Assembly (NCBI GenBank): GCA_963576735.1
Contig: OY755175.1
Coordinates: 12,230,401 to 12,294,400 of the forward strand
DNA from: Bedellia somnulentella
Taxonomy: Eukaryota > Arthropoda > Insecta > Lepidoptera > Bedelliidae
DNA: 64,000 bases
Direction: 5' to 3'
Shown piece by piece: positions 10,801 to 23,500 of this stretch. The notes beneath the pieces were generated by a model. It saw nothing but the letters and a program-made list of their open reading frames with translations, did not search any database and had not been told where the DNA came from. The position numbers and the translations under genes are program-made. The stretch's first letter is position 1. Each line of letters opens with the position of its first letter.

Positions 10801-13800
10801 CACCTGCCTTTTTGAGCACATTTTCTATTTGATCCAAATGTGTCCTCCGAGGTCGTCCTCTACTAACATTACCTTCCATATTGGCTCTATAGATCTCTTT
10901 CACCAATTTACTATCATCCATCCTCTCTATATGCCCAAACCATCTCAACATTCCTTTTTCTTTCTTACAATATCATCTTTTACACCACACCTTTCACGAA
11001 TTAGGTCATTCCGCACACGATCCCATAACATTACATTACAAACTTTTCTGGGGTCCCTAGTTTCTACTGCATTCACTCTGCTTTCATGCTTCTTCTGCCA
11101 CACCCAACATTCACTGCCATACATAAGCGTAGGAACAGGAACAGCATCATGCACAGCCATTCGGGCCTTTTCGGACATCGATTGACTAGACTATCCAGAA
11201 CGAAATTCCTCAGCCACTTTTGCAACTCCAGGGGGGAGAAGATTTTAAATAAAGGTTATTGGTGATGGGCCTTCAACCGCATCACCCAACAACTTCTTTA
11301 AGAGCCCCAAAACTTCGACTCTTACGACATCCACGGGTAGAAATGGGTTAGTGTTATTCTCAGCCAACACTACACAACAACTTCTAGTACATGCATTTCT
11401 TAATTCTCTTTTAACTGTTTCGAACTTTTGATAAGTTTTCTTACTAATCTCCTTAGTTAAGTTTTAATGAAACCGGGATAATATGTCAAATGGTCAATAA
11501 AAGGTGCGTTTATAGTTTCATTACAGCGATGTTGTTTAAAGACAGACTCGGGTGTGTCTCGAAACTGCTAATGAAAAGTAACTAATTATATCATTAACCC
11601 TCATATAGTCTCTTTTAATCTCACTAATTTGGTGTTCGGTTGTTTTAACAATGGGCGTCTGAAATGCGTGTTGACATAGCTGTTTACTGTTTTCACTGTA
11701 TTTGGGCATAAGATACCAAAATATGGGATCAAATGAGTTTTAATTGGTTTTCTGCTGTATACATAGTATGATTCCCGAAAGATATGATACAGAACATATT
11801 CGAAGAAGAAAGACAGGCGGGGTTTGCACTATGTCCGTTGGCCAACTGCTACATACATACATATACTCACGGCTATAAATCCCTCAACAGGGTAGCCAGA
11901 GCTTTGGGATGAGTAATTCCTCAGCCACTTTTGGAAGTTGATTGGGGAAAAGATGGTAATAAATAAGTAAATGTTCTTGGTGACGGGTCTCCAACCACAT
12001 CGCCCAAAAATCACTTAAGAAGCCCTCTTACGATCACCCACGGGTAGAAATGGGGTAGTGTTATTCTAAGCAGACACTACACGGCAACTGCTACTTTCTC
12101 ATAAAATAAAAATGTGAAACTATTGATGATCTTTTAATAAAATAACTAACCAAAAACTGTTAGGTTCGAAAACATGGCGGATAGAATACACTTTTTATCT
12201 GTAGAACGCATTTACTTACTGGAAGAGATCGTTTTTAGCTATGAAACTGCCAGTTGTACTTCTATTTAAGAGCTTAATACATACATATACTCATGGCTTA
12301 AAATCCTTTGAAGGGGTAGCCAGAGCTAGGGAATGAGAAAATCCTTAGCCATTTTTGGAAGTTGCGTGGGGAAAAGATGGTGAACTAAAGGTTGTCGGTG
12401 ATGGGTCTCGCCGCAATCGCATCGCCCAAAAATCCCTTAAAAGCCCGAATTCCGTTAGTCGCCTCTTACGTAGGTACACCCACCGGAAGAAATGAAGTAG
12501 TGCTAATCTAAGCCGACACTACACAGCCTAATCTTAAGAGCTTAATATATGTTAAATGTGATGTACAATAAAGAGTTTCTATTCTATTCTATAAAGCTTC
12601 AGAAATCACTTTTGGAAGTTTAATGGAAAAAAATAAAAAAAAGGTTGTTGGTGATGATTAATTCAGTTGTGTTATTTAGTCTGTTCTTTTCATATATTTT
12701 TCATATGCTTGGCACTGTTTGAACCAAAATATTGTAATTTATTATATGTAGTTTACTAAAGTAACATTGCGGTATTATATTGGTTTCTGTCGTTATTTAC
12801 AAACATATAAATAATACTAAAGATATTTTTGACTAGTACCTACGTACTACAGATTCAAGAGTAGGTGGACTCAATACGCGCGGTAGAGAGAGATTTAAAA
12901 ACAACAGGTGCTCTTTCATCGGAAATACTTTAAGTGGGAGTTTGCATGACATTTACTATTTAAACATACTAGTAAAATATTGCTCTTCTCTTTAGAAACT
13001 TTTCTTAACGTTGTGTTCCATAATATTTTGCTTTATCACGAATTATATTTATTTTATCAAGTTTTATGAAGCTGGCATAGAATAGCACTACCCCATTTCT
13101 TCTGGTGGGTGTACGTAAGAGGCGACTAACGGTATTGGGGCTTTTAAGGGATTTTTGGGCGATGCGGTTGGAGACCCATCACCAACAACCTTTATTTTAC
13201 CATCTTTTCCCCACTCAGCTTTCCAAAATTGGCTGAGCATTTTCGAATTCCTTAGCTCTGGCTACCCCTTCTAGGGATTTATAGCCGTGAGTATATGTAT
13301 GTATGTTTTATAAAGATATCATACTTACGAATTGCAGTAGTAAGGTTTCGTGAAGATTATTTAGTTATTTGATGATATTACGTTTGTATAAATGATGTGC
13401 TTTGCGTTGTAAGTAACATATATTTAGAATGAGCAAATAAAATAATGCGATAAATTGTACTAGGGAGAAAAAAACAAGTGACAAATTGGCTATTTAACTT
13501 AAATATTCTAATCAATTCTTCAATAAACTACGGTATTCTATCAATGCATCCGGAGCAGTTGCTCTCCTAAACGCTGTTTACTGTATGTTCCACTTACTAT
13601 CTCGTCTTTCTATATATCTATAACGCAATATTTACGTTTATTTTAAAATAAAATATTATAATAAATAAAGATGGTTGATGCATCGCCCAATATTCACTTG
13701 ATAATCTCTAATATTATCTATATTCGCCGTGTAGTGTCGGCTTAGAATAACACTACCCCATTTCTACCCGTGGGTGATCGTAAGAGGCGACTTAGGGTAT

Positions 13801-16800
13801 AGGGGCTTTTTAAGTGATTTTTGGGCGATGTGGTTGGAGACCCGTTACCAAAAACATAATAATCATTTATTTAAAAATTTCAAAATAAAAAAAGATAAAT
13901 CTTTGTTTTTTGAACGTCAAATTTTAACTTAATACTAAGTTTACTTCGGATTCGGACATTTATTATTACTATCTTTTCCCCAATCAACTTCCAAAAGTGG
14001 CTGAGGAATTTCTCATTCCAAAGCTCTGGCTACCCCGTTAAGGGATTTATAGCCGTGAGTATATGTATGTATGTAATCTGTAATATCTTAAGTGGCCTCT
14101 TACGTTACCTGCGGGAAGAAAAGTGTTATTGAAATTCTAAGCCGACACTAAACAGCTGCTGCTGTACTCAACGTAATATATGAAAGCTCTATTCTACAAT
14201 TTAAGTGAACAAAATTGATATATAATAGTAAGATAATCGTGTAAAACAACGACCTTTGATCAATTTTTTTATTAATTTAGTGCCACTCAATTGGTGACAT
14301 TTGTTCCCTGCGGGACTTCCTATTGATTTGGGACTTCGATAGCTTGAAACGGTGAAAACAATCGAATGAGTACCCTATTTATAAGTTGTGCCCTGTAGTT
14401 GTGGCTTCGAGTAACACTATCCTTCTCTTCCTACGTGTTTCTAACTAGATTTATATGGAATCTGTTGATTTATTTGTAAATATCCTCATCTTAAATCATT
14501 TCATTTTATCAGAAACAAGTAATTAATACGTCTACTACTACTATTCGGATTAAATGGATATTTCGGATAATATCATTCATCATGCTTACGCAAGTTTGGT
14601 TTTTTTATTTGATAATTATTATTATATATTTAGTCGAAAATAATACTAAACGGAGTTTATGTTTATTAAAATAACCAATTTTGTATAATTTTCGTAAAGT
14701 AGGTCTTTCTGGAAACTCGAAGCCCGAAGAATTGTTCGTTATTCCTTAATTAATTATACCTTGATCATTAAAGCTTAATGAATAAGCATTATATTTAAGT
14801 ATTTAGATCTATTCTATGTATAGTCATCGACGATACAAGTCTAATGAAAGGTTTGAAAGAAATTGGTATCGGTCGGCTTCAATATTATAAAGAAAGTTGG
14901 ATCCAATGAACTTTGATAGGTGTTTTAAGCAAAACACACAAGTAAAGAGCTTATTCCATTTGACTGCATGAAGACGTCTGAAAGCCACAGAATCAGAATT
15001 CGAGAGAATTCGACGAGATCCGTGGCCGGGTGGATAGGTGACTAGCTTCTCTGTCCGGAGGTTGCGGGTTTGATCCCCGCTGAGAGCAACATTTACGTGA
15101 TGTGCACAAATGGTTGTTTCTTAGTCTTGGATGTTATTTATAAGCTTATTATATAATATTAAATATAAACTAAAATATTAAATACAAATTTATTTTAGTT
15201 TGAAGCTGACTTGATCTGTGTATAACTACTAGTAATCATTATTTTAAAATCTTTTTATTATTATAGAGAAACATCACGGTAATAATTTAAAAATTAGTTA
15301 TTCATAACTTCAGAATTGGAAATCCATCATCTACATTTGGCAGTTGAGTAAGTGCAAAATTTCATACTCCTCTGTCTGCGCAATATTTGTAAAAAAAGGG
15401 AAAATGGAATAAAGCTTTATTCGTTTCGTCTAAAGCCTGTTTGTCTTACAATTTATACACCCTTAGTCGCCTCTTACGATACAGGTCGAGAGAGTTAGCG
15501 CTATTCTTAGCCGTCACGAAACAACGATCAAGCGAAATGGATTTTTCCCTTAGTTCATTATTTGTTTTTGTCCTTTTTAGACCCGTTTTATTTAGACGGG
15601 TTGTCTTTTACGATCCATTTTTGACTATCAACAAACCTATTTATTATGCGTAGTTCTATTGTTTCCAACGCCTCAAGTTCAATTCACACAAAATGATATA
15701 TGCACAACTTTTATCATTAGGCTCTTCATTTACCTGATAGCTAGAGTGCCCATTTTGGAGTAGCATAACATAATCGTAATAAACTCGTTATGTCCATATT
15801 TTTATCACTCTATTAAATTTAATGCTTTGGCAACAAGGCTGAATGGCTTTCAGTGTTGCTCTCGTAAACACTTAGTTTGATTGCGATAAAATATACATTA
15901 GCGGCCTATCCTTTACATGAAATTTTGTTGTTTATAAAGCTCTTTACCGATTGGGATGTAGAAAAATGTTAAATTACTTATGTTGATGAGGACCTTGAAA
16001 TATACAATTCTAATTTGATGAGACAATAAACCTTGTGAGAAGATGCGAAGGGCAGACGAGTGAATAGAAATGGGGTGTGAAGATTATTCAGTTTGATAAA
16101 TGTTTTTGTTTCATATTTTTGGGTATTGCCGATGTTTCTGATAAAATTAGGTTTGCTACTTGAGCACTCAGGTCACAGATTACTTACTTACTTACTTACT
16201 TATACTCACGCCCATTATTCCCATTGGGGTAGGCAGAGACTATCGATCGCCACAGATTAATTTCTGACTAATTATAAATATGATATATTATGAATGTAAA
16301 TGTTAGTTTCATAGTTTTGCATGTTAATAATGTGATAATATTTTAAATTAAGAAGTTTTTTACGTGTATCGAACCTTTTAAAATAATATTTTGTTTAAGA
16401 ACCATGTAATATAGATAAATAGTCAAAGCTATATATTGAACTATTTTTACTAAACGTGTTTACCAAAAATAACAGTACGAAAAGCAAACACGGGGTGCAA
16501 ATATATAAACATTGGTCAGAGTCAGAGCTAACAAGCTGTGTTTGACTTGTTCACGATTGACATTGTCGGATTACATTTGGACAAGGCCTTGGGCACTACA
16601 TGTTATTAGTTATTATAGGTAATATTAAGTATGTAAAAAAAGATAATGTTGAGATAGTTTGGGCACTCCTTGTTTGCGCCATTTATCTTCATTTACATTC
16701 TTCATTTATTTTTTATTTTTTTATTCTAGTACCCTTTTTTGCCTAGTAATTAAATTCACATATTTAATTTTTAGCACAACATTCGGCAAACAAGTGCATA

Positions 16801-19800
16801 ACCTGTATAGCCAATGTAATAGTTTAGATTATGTCATCATGGGATCTTAAAAATTTTGATACGAGTACATCAAAATTTTTTGTGTTATCAGCAAACATAT
16901 TTATCTCAGATTATCTTTGTACCATAAATGGTAAGTCGTTGGTGATAATCAGATACAGGAATGGGCTAAGTATGGAGCCTTGAAGGAATCCCATATGTAT
17001 TTCTGATACTTTCGATAAAGTTCCACAAATATGATATTGATATATAAACTTTCTTACATTTCGCATCAATATAGTTTAATTAATTCATCATAAGAAAAAA
17101 ACAAAAAAGGTTTTCTTTTGTTAGGAACAACGTACGCTCTGGACAATGGTAATTACAGTAATAGCGTTTAAGGATTGATGATTTCTAATGTTGCCTTTAG
17201 CCCTCCAATAAAACATTTAAATCCTTAAGTTCTCAACGTTTTTAATAACCTCTTATTCGTGTGATTTACCTCAATAAAAGATCAAGAATTAATATTTAGA
17301 AATGTGCTTAATAATTATTTTTTTCAGGTCCGTGCGATCAATACAACCAATGCACAAAGCAAGGGCTGAAAGGCGACGATTTGCAATATACTCCTTGTAC
17401 GCCTGGGGTCTTTCCGTGTTGGTAACTGGCGTAGTGGCATTGCTCGACTTTTACCCAGTGGTGTCTATACTGGACTCTGAAATTGGAAAAGAGTACTGCT
17501 GGTTTGGAGCTGGTGAGTTTTTCTATTGATATATGAATGTTATAAGAAAAAAAGGTATTTGACAAATTAGTATATGAATTTCTAGTACATACATACGTAT
17601 GTCATATACTCACGCCATTAGTTCCCATTGGCGTAGGCAGAGACTATCGATCGCCACTTCTTACGATCCTGACAAACCTCTCTTGCTTCGTTTACATCCA
17701 TCAATCTTTTCATAATTGCTCTTTTATTCTTCATACTACGGACGCCTGCTTTTCGTGCTCACTAAAAGTTCTTCAAAATTGCAAACACACATATACTCAT
17801 GGACATAAATCCCAAAAAGGGGTAGCGCGAGCTTCAGAGCTAGGAACTCCTCAGCTTCATTTGGAAGTTAATAGGGGTGATGGTAGAAATAAAATATTGA
17901 TGGTGATGGGTCTCCAATCGCACTTTTTGATAAATCCTTCACAATTTACATTTTAACTATATCAGTATCAAATTAAAACATTAAAACATTCCTTGTTAAC
18001 AGATCAAAACTCGTCAAAAGATTGGCCGCACTACATTTTCTTCGTGTTTCCAATGGGTGTAATGACGACCATCAATTTCGTACTGTGGGTGCTGACTGCT
18101 AGACACTGTCACAGAGTTAAAGCAGAAGTGCATCGACTCCAAGCTGGATCGGCCGGAGAAAGGTTCAAATCGAGATTCAAAGCTGACAGGGCAAGGTAAA
18201 ATGCTTTAGGACATAAATTTTAGTTATTTCGTTTAAGTCTGATTAAGAAAATCCAACCTGAAATATTTTTCTCATATTTACTCACGCCAATCGTGCCTTT
18301 TCTGATTCCGATGGCCATTTTGCTTGCCATTTCGCTGGGGGGTCATGGGCTACATTGTGTCAAAAGCGCAGGGAGACTCTCTTTCGCCATCACTCAATCA
18401 ATGACATCGTCCGGTGGGCTCTCGTTTCTGCTGACATTCCATCCGTTTTGGAACCACCAGGTTTATGTCGCAGCGACGGGAAACGTCCGGACGGTCTCAC
18501 TTTAATACAGTGGGAGAGATATCGTTGCCTTTTATGGGATGCTACGTGTGTATGAACATTGGCGGCATACCACATTAGCTCCAGAAGTTTAACTCCTGGG
18601 GCCGCGGCGAAGATGGTAGCGCGGCAAAAATCAATTAAGTACGCGCAGCTGATGGGGAGTTACTGGTTTGTACCATTAACCGTCGAGACAATGGGGGTGT
18701 GGGGATCGCAGGGTAGAAACTTTGTTAGGGAAATTGGTCGTCGTTTGAGGGATCGGTGATTGGACTACCGCTCAGAGGCATTTCTGGTCCAGAGGATTTC
18801 GCTCGCTGTGCAGCGTGGAAATGCTGCCAGTGTGATGGGAACCTTTGGGCCGGGTTTGACTTGGGTCGGTTTGTTTGCCTAAGTTTGTCGTGTTACTTTT
18901 AATATTTTATTTTATTACTAGTGGATCGGGCCCAGCTTCGCACGGGTAGCGTAGTTTTAAAAATATCTGAGGTTTCTTCAATCACTGCTCAACCTTTGTG
19001 AAAGTGCAATTTATAGCATTCCCGAATAGTGTAGCTTTGTGATTGTGAAAGCGCTTTAATGAACGGTTCAGTATCTCCGAAAATAAAACCATGCAAACAA
19101 ACAATCAGAGTTACAAACTTTGCATACATACAGGGAGTATTATGTATACTCCCGGCTATCTTTTGCGCGCGTAACCATTACTAAAAAATTATCCTTATAG
19201 CATTCACGTGCGACGTCGGGGCGCGATCGCTTGTCTATACATATAATAAATCTGTAGAAATTGAAAAAAAAAATAGCCAGCATGTGAACAGATAAGTAAC
19301 AGAACCCATTTCCATCATTTTTTCAATTTTTGTCTGTTTGTCTGTTCATATGTTTGTTTGTGCGCACATCACGTAAAATCTACGAATTCAATGCTGAAAA
19401 TGTTTATATACAAAAATTATACGTAACTTGAGGTATAACTTAATTTTTGTTTCATCGAAATCGGTTCACTCTATCAAAAGATATGATTAATTTTGTGAGT
19501 TAACTGCGTTCCGTCGTTGTATCAGTCGGTCGGTCCGCATAGCACGACAGTGGAGTACAGTAGAGTGGCGGCGCGCGGCGGCGACGGCAGTGGTGGGCGA
19601 ACGGGCAGACACGTGAGGGCAGACAACGTTGGTGGTTGTGTCGAATTATGAATTTTTAGTGTGGCGCGGCGCGGCGCTTCGTTTCAAGTTTACAATTGAT
19701 TTTTAAAATGTAATTTATGTGATTCATTTTAAATAATAATTTTGTACAAAGAAACCTTGAATAGGTAAAAAATAGGTAGTTAAGTTTCGGTTGTTTGTGT

Positions 19801-20478
19801 GTTTGAGGCGAAAAGGCTCCTCAAGTACATAATTTGCGTGAATGAAATTTGGCAGAATGCAAGATAATGATCCAAATACTTTACATCCCGGAAAAAAATG
19901 ATCAATAAAATATTCACGGCTGATTGAACTAAGAGTACCGGTAAAAACGCCTATAATTTTGTAATAAGCAAATTTAACAGTACGAAGTCTGTCGGGTCAG
20001 CTAGTTTCATGTATAAGTTTGGTTATTCTATACCGATTTCTATGATTCTTTTTTTATTAAATAGGTAATAATGTAAACTTTTTTAAATGAGAGATGAATG
20101 AGAGAACTATAAACGTAAGAGTAAACAAATATAATCAGAATGCTGCGAACTGCTAAGCTATCAGGACTTACACGTGTTATTATGAGTCAACCATAAAAGA
20201 TAGACATATGCTGCATAAGGATATTTTTTAGAAAAGTTTATGTAAAATATTTCCGTCATACATGATTTCTATGTAACTATAACCACTAAGGCTGCACACG
20301 CGACGGAAGCTTAAAAAATGGAGTAAGTTCCCCCGTTTTCCCAAATTTTCCCAAAATTCCCCTCTACTACTCTGCTGGAAAGTATACAAAAACCTGCCCA
20401 GGAGTATGAAGAATAAATCTACCAAGTTTCGTTAAAATCCGTTGAGTAGTTTTTGTTTCCATAAGGAACATACAAACC

Positions 20479-20513
<35 letters not shown>

Positions 20514-23500
20514 GGACAGACAGACAGACAGACAAAAAATTTACTGATTGCATTTTTAACATCAGTATCGATCACTAATCACCCCCTGATAGTTATTTTG
20601 AGAATATATTTAATGTACAGAATTGACCTCTCTACAGATTTATTATACGAGTAAGTATAGATTTTTGATTTAGTTAAAGTTAATGGTTAATTTATTTTCT
20701 ACAAATATATATTATATAATAATATAATTTATATAAATAGATAGTACTTCAAACTTTGTTTATTGGACGACTAGTTGTAGAGTGATTGATATACTTTATT
20801 TTATGTATGGTTCTGGTGGTGAATAAAATCTTTGATACTATAGTAACATTATAACTATCTAGATTTATAAGAAAAATAGGCATTTTATTATATCTATACT
20901 TATAATAAATACACTGAGTGAGTACACTGTCCATGCAAAACGTGGGTACTCTGAACACCAGGTGACAAAGTCACGTGATGTTCAGAAGTTCTAGTACCTC
21001 TGCCAACCCCTTCGGGGATATTCGGCGTGAACGTTTATGTTATGTTATGTTATAATAAATCTGTAGAGAGGTTAATTCTGTACATGAAATATATTTTCAA
21101 AATAACCATCAGGTGGTGATTAGGGATCGATACTGATGCCAAAAATGCAATCAGTAAAATTTTTGTCTGTCTGTCTGCCTGTCGGGTGTATGTTCCTTAT
21201 GGAAACAAAAACTACTCAACGGATTTTAACGAAACTTGGTACAATTATTCTTCATACACCTGCGCAGGTTTTTGTATGCTTTTCAGCTGAGTAGTAAAGG
21301 GGAATTTTGGGAAATTTTGGGAAAACGGGAGAAGTTACTCCATTTTTTAAGCTTCCGTCGCGTGTGCAGCCTCAATGGTTAAACTTACATAGAAATCATG
21401 TGTGACGGAAATATTCTTCATAAAATTATCTAAAAGAAAATCCTCGACAGTTTATGTCTATCTTTTACGGTTGACTCCCAATAACACGTGTAATTCCTGA
21501 TAGCTTAGCAGTTCGGATCATTCTGATTATATTTGTTTACTCTTACGTTTGTAAACGTCTCACTCATCCCAAATTTAAAAAAGGTAACATTATTACCTAT
21601 TCAATAAAAATCATAGAAATCGGTAGACAAACACCGAAATTATACATAAAATAAGCCATCGCGCCCGTGATCAAAACCAAATCTTTACTACTTTACATAT
21701 AACATACTAGGTGGCGCCAGTAGTTGCATCCTACATCACGTAATGATTTATTTTTTAGGCTGTTATAAATACTTCATAGCGTTTTATTTCAAAATTTGCT
21801 ATTAAACGGAAATACTGAACCGTTCATCAAAGCGCATTTAAAATCCCCAAAATACACTGTTTAGGGAGTGCTATAAATTTAATATATTGAAAACATTGCG
21901 CTGAATTTCACAATGCTTGAGCAGTGACTGAAGAAAGAAACCTCAGATATTTAAAAAAACAACGCTACCCGTGCGAAGCTGGGACGATCCACTAGTATTC
22001 TAATAAACATGTAGTGGGGCTAAACAATACTTATTTCATTGTGGTATTTCTAGCTTAGCTTATTTAAATGGTTAATTCTGTTATTGATTAGCATTAGAGA
22101 GTAAAACTATTTATTTTACTAATTTACAGCTTTAAGTTATTTAGATTGACGTAAGCGTTAATATATTAGTTTAACGAAAATTGGTTGACATGATGTCATT
22201 TAGTCAATATTTGTTGGAATTCGGATATATTGATCATGCTAAATAAAAATATGGCCTATGAATAATTACTCCATTACCCATATGATGATTCCGTATGATA
22301 ATCTATATATGTATATATGAATATACGTATGCATAGTACGCTACCAGGGCGATTTGGAACCCAGTTACACATATCAGTTAATGAGTAGAAAGAATATACA
22401 ATAATTAAACTTGAAATTAAATTATATTAAGTTGCCACGTCGAATTAGTGTCCAGCCTCCTTTGCATGAGGGGTGTGAGAGCGAGTATAGACATGAGAAA
22501 TGAGATAATCACAGATTGTGTATGGTTAGTATGACAGTATCTAACTTCTAAAGTGACATACGGGCTCTCACAGGCCTCAATGTACCAATTTGTTTTTTTT
22601 ATTGTTATATGCTGCTAATATTGCGGAAAATCTTTTTTTTAATTCATCATCGGTCATTTTAAAAAAGCCAGTCTGCATAGCTTGTACGAGCGTCCTTTTA
22701 TCTAGATATCGCGTGGTATAAAACTGCTATCTCTCGTCGATCGTCATCGTGTCGATAATTATCCTCCTGGTATATTGTCTGCATGCATTATCCAAATTGA
22801 AATTCTAATTCACCTTTACCTGAGACGCCATTAGCAAAAAATAGACAATCTTGATAAGTAATTTTAAGCAGACTAATTAAATACAAGGGAGAGTTATGTA
22901 CTCTTTTGGTGTAGAACCAGCGGAAACCCTATCGGATCGTATGCTTTCAATTACTTCTATACAGGTTTTCATTCTCTATAGCAACTGTTATCAGTAGTGG
23001 AGGACCACACATTTAGTGTACAAAAAGACAGGCGTCCAAAAGGACATATATTATATAAAAACCTTGATGCATGTAAATATCGCTCGAACAATTTGCTAGG
23101 ACCGAACAAAATGGCGATTGTCAGTAGTTCCTTTTAGTCTCCGCCTACCCCAATGGAACTAATGGTTTGTATATAATATGTTTGTCTTTCACGGGCTTTA
23201 ACAAGCTCATAAGCAAGTCACGTGACAGTGCAACTGTACCAAGCGGGGATTGACTTAGAGGAAACGTAACCAACAATTACTTTTGTGGTATTGGTAAAAC
23301 AGTAAAATAAAAGTCAACGAGATTGCAACAAATTTTGTAAAATGTCCAAATGTTTATTTATTTATTTGAGAAACAAACGGTACACAATATTTCAAATAAG
23401 ATAAAAATACAGAGAAGTTCTTGACCTATAAAGTTTCTACCAATTGTTATACAGACGATACAGAAAAACGCAAATTAAAATAACAAATGAAAACAAAACA

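Larger units (their letters stand above)
9073..17327 (+). other. mthl: mthl intron 4 (8.3 kb)
   Basis: Holds the SINE and LINE copies listed separately. The stretches 9430-10570, 14160-14940, 15110-16180 and 16255-17300 show no gene or recognisable element to me, only AT-rich sequence with short chance ORFs. Confidence 0.7.
18918..20660 (-). mobile_element. Helitron-like element, host of a nested Helitron
   Basis: The 3' end is at the left (CTAGTGGATCGGGCCCAGC) and the 5' end at about 20660 (revcomp CTATACTTACTCGTATAATAAAT). The body matches the copies at 20892-21995 and 54692-55936 in reverse. A second Helitron (19233-20004) interrupts it. Confidence 0.75.

Noticed and set aside
20478..20536. 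GACA tandem array as a possible CRISPR-like or regulatory array
   Set aside because: A simple microsatellite present in every copy of this Helitron family; there are no spacers.
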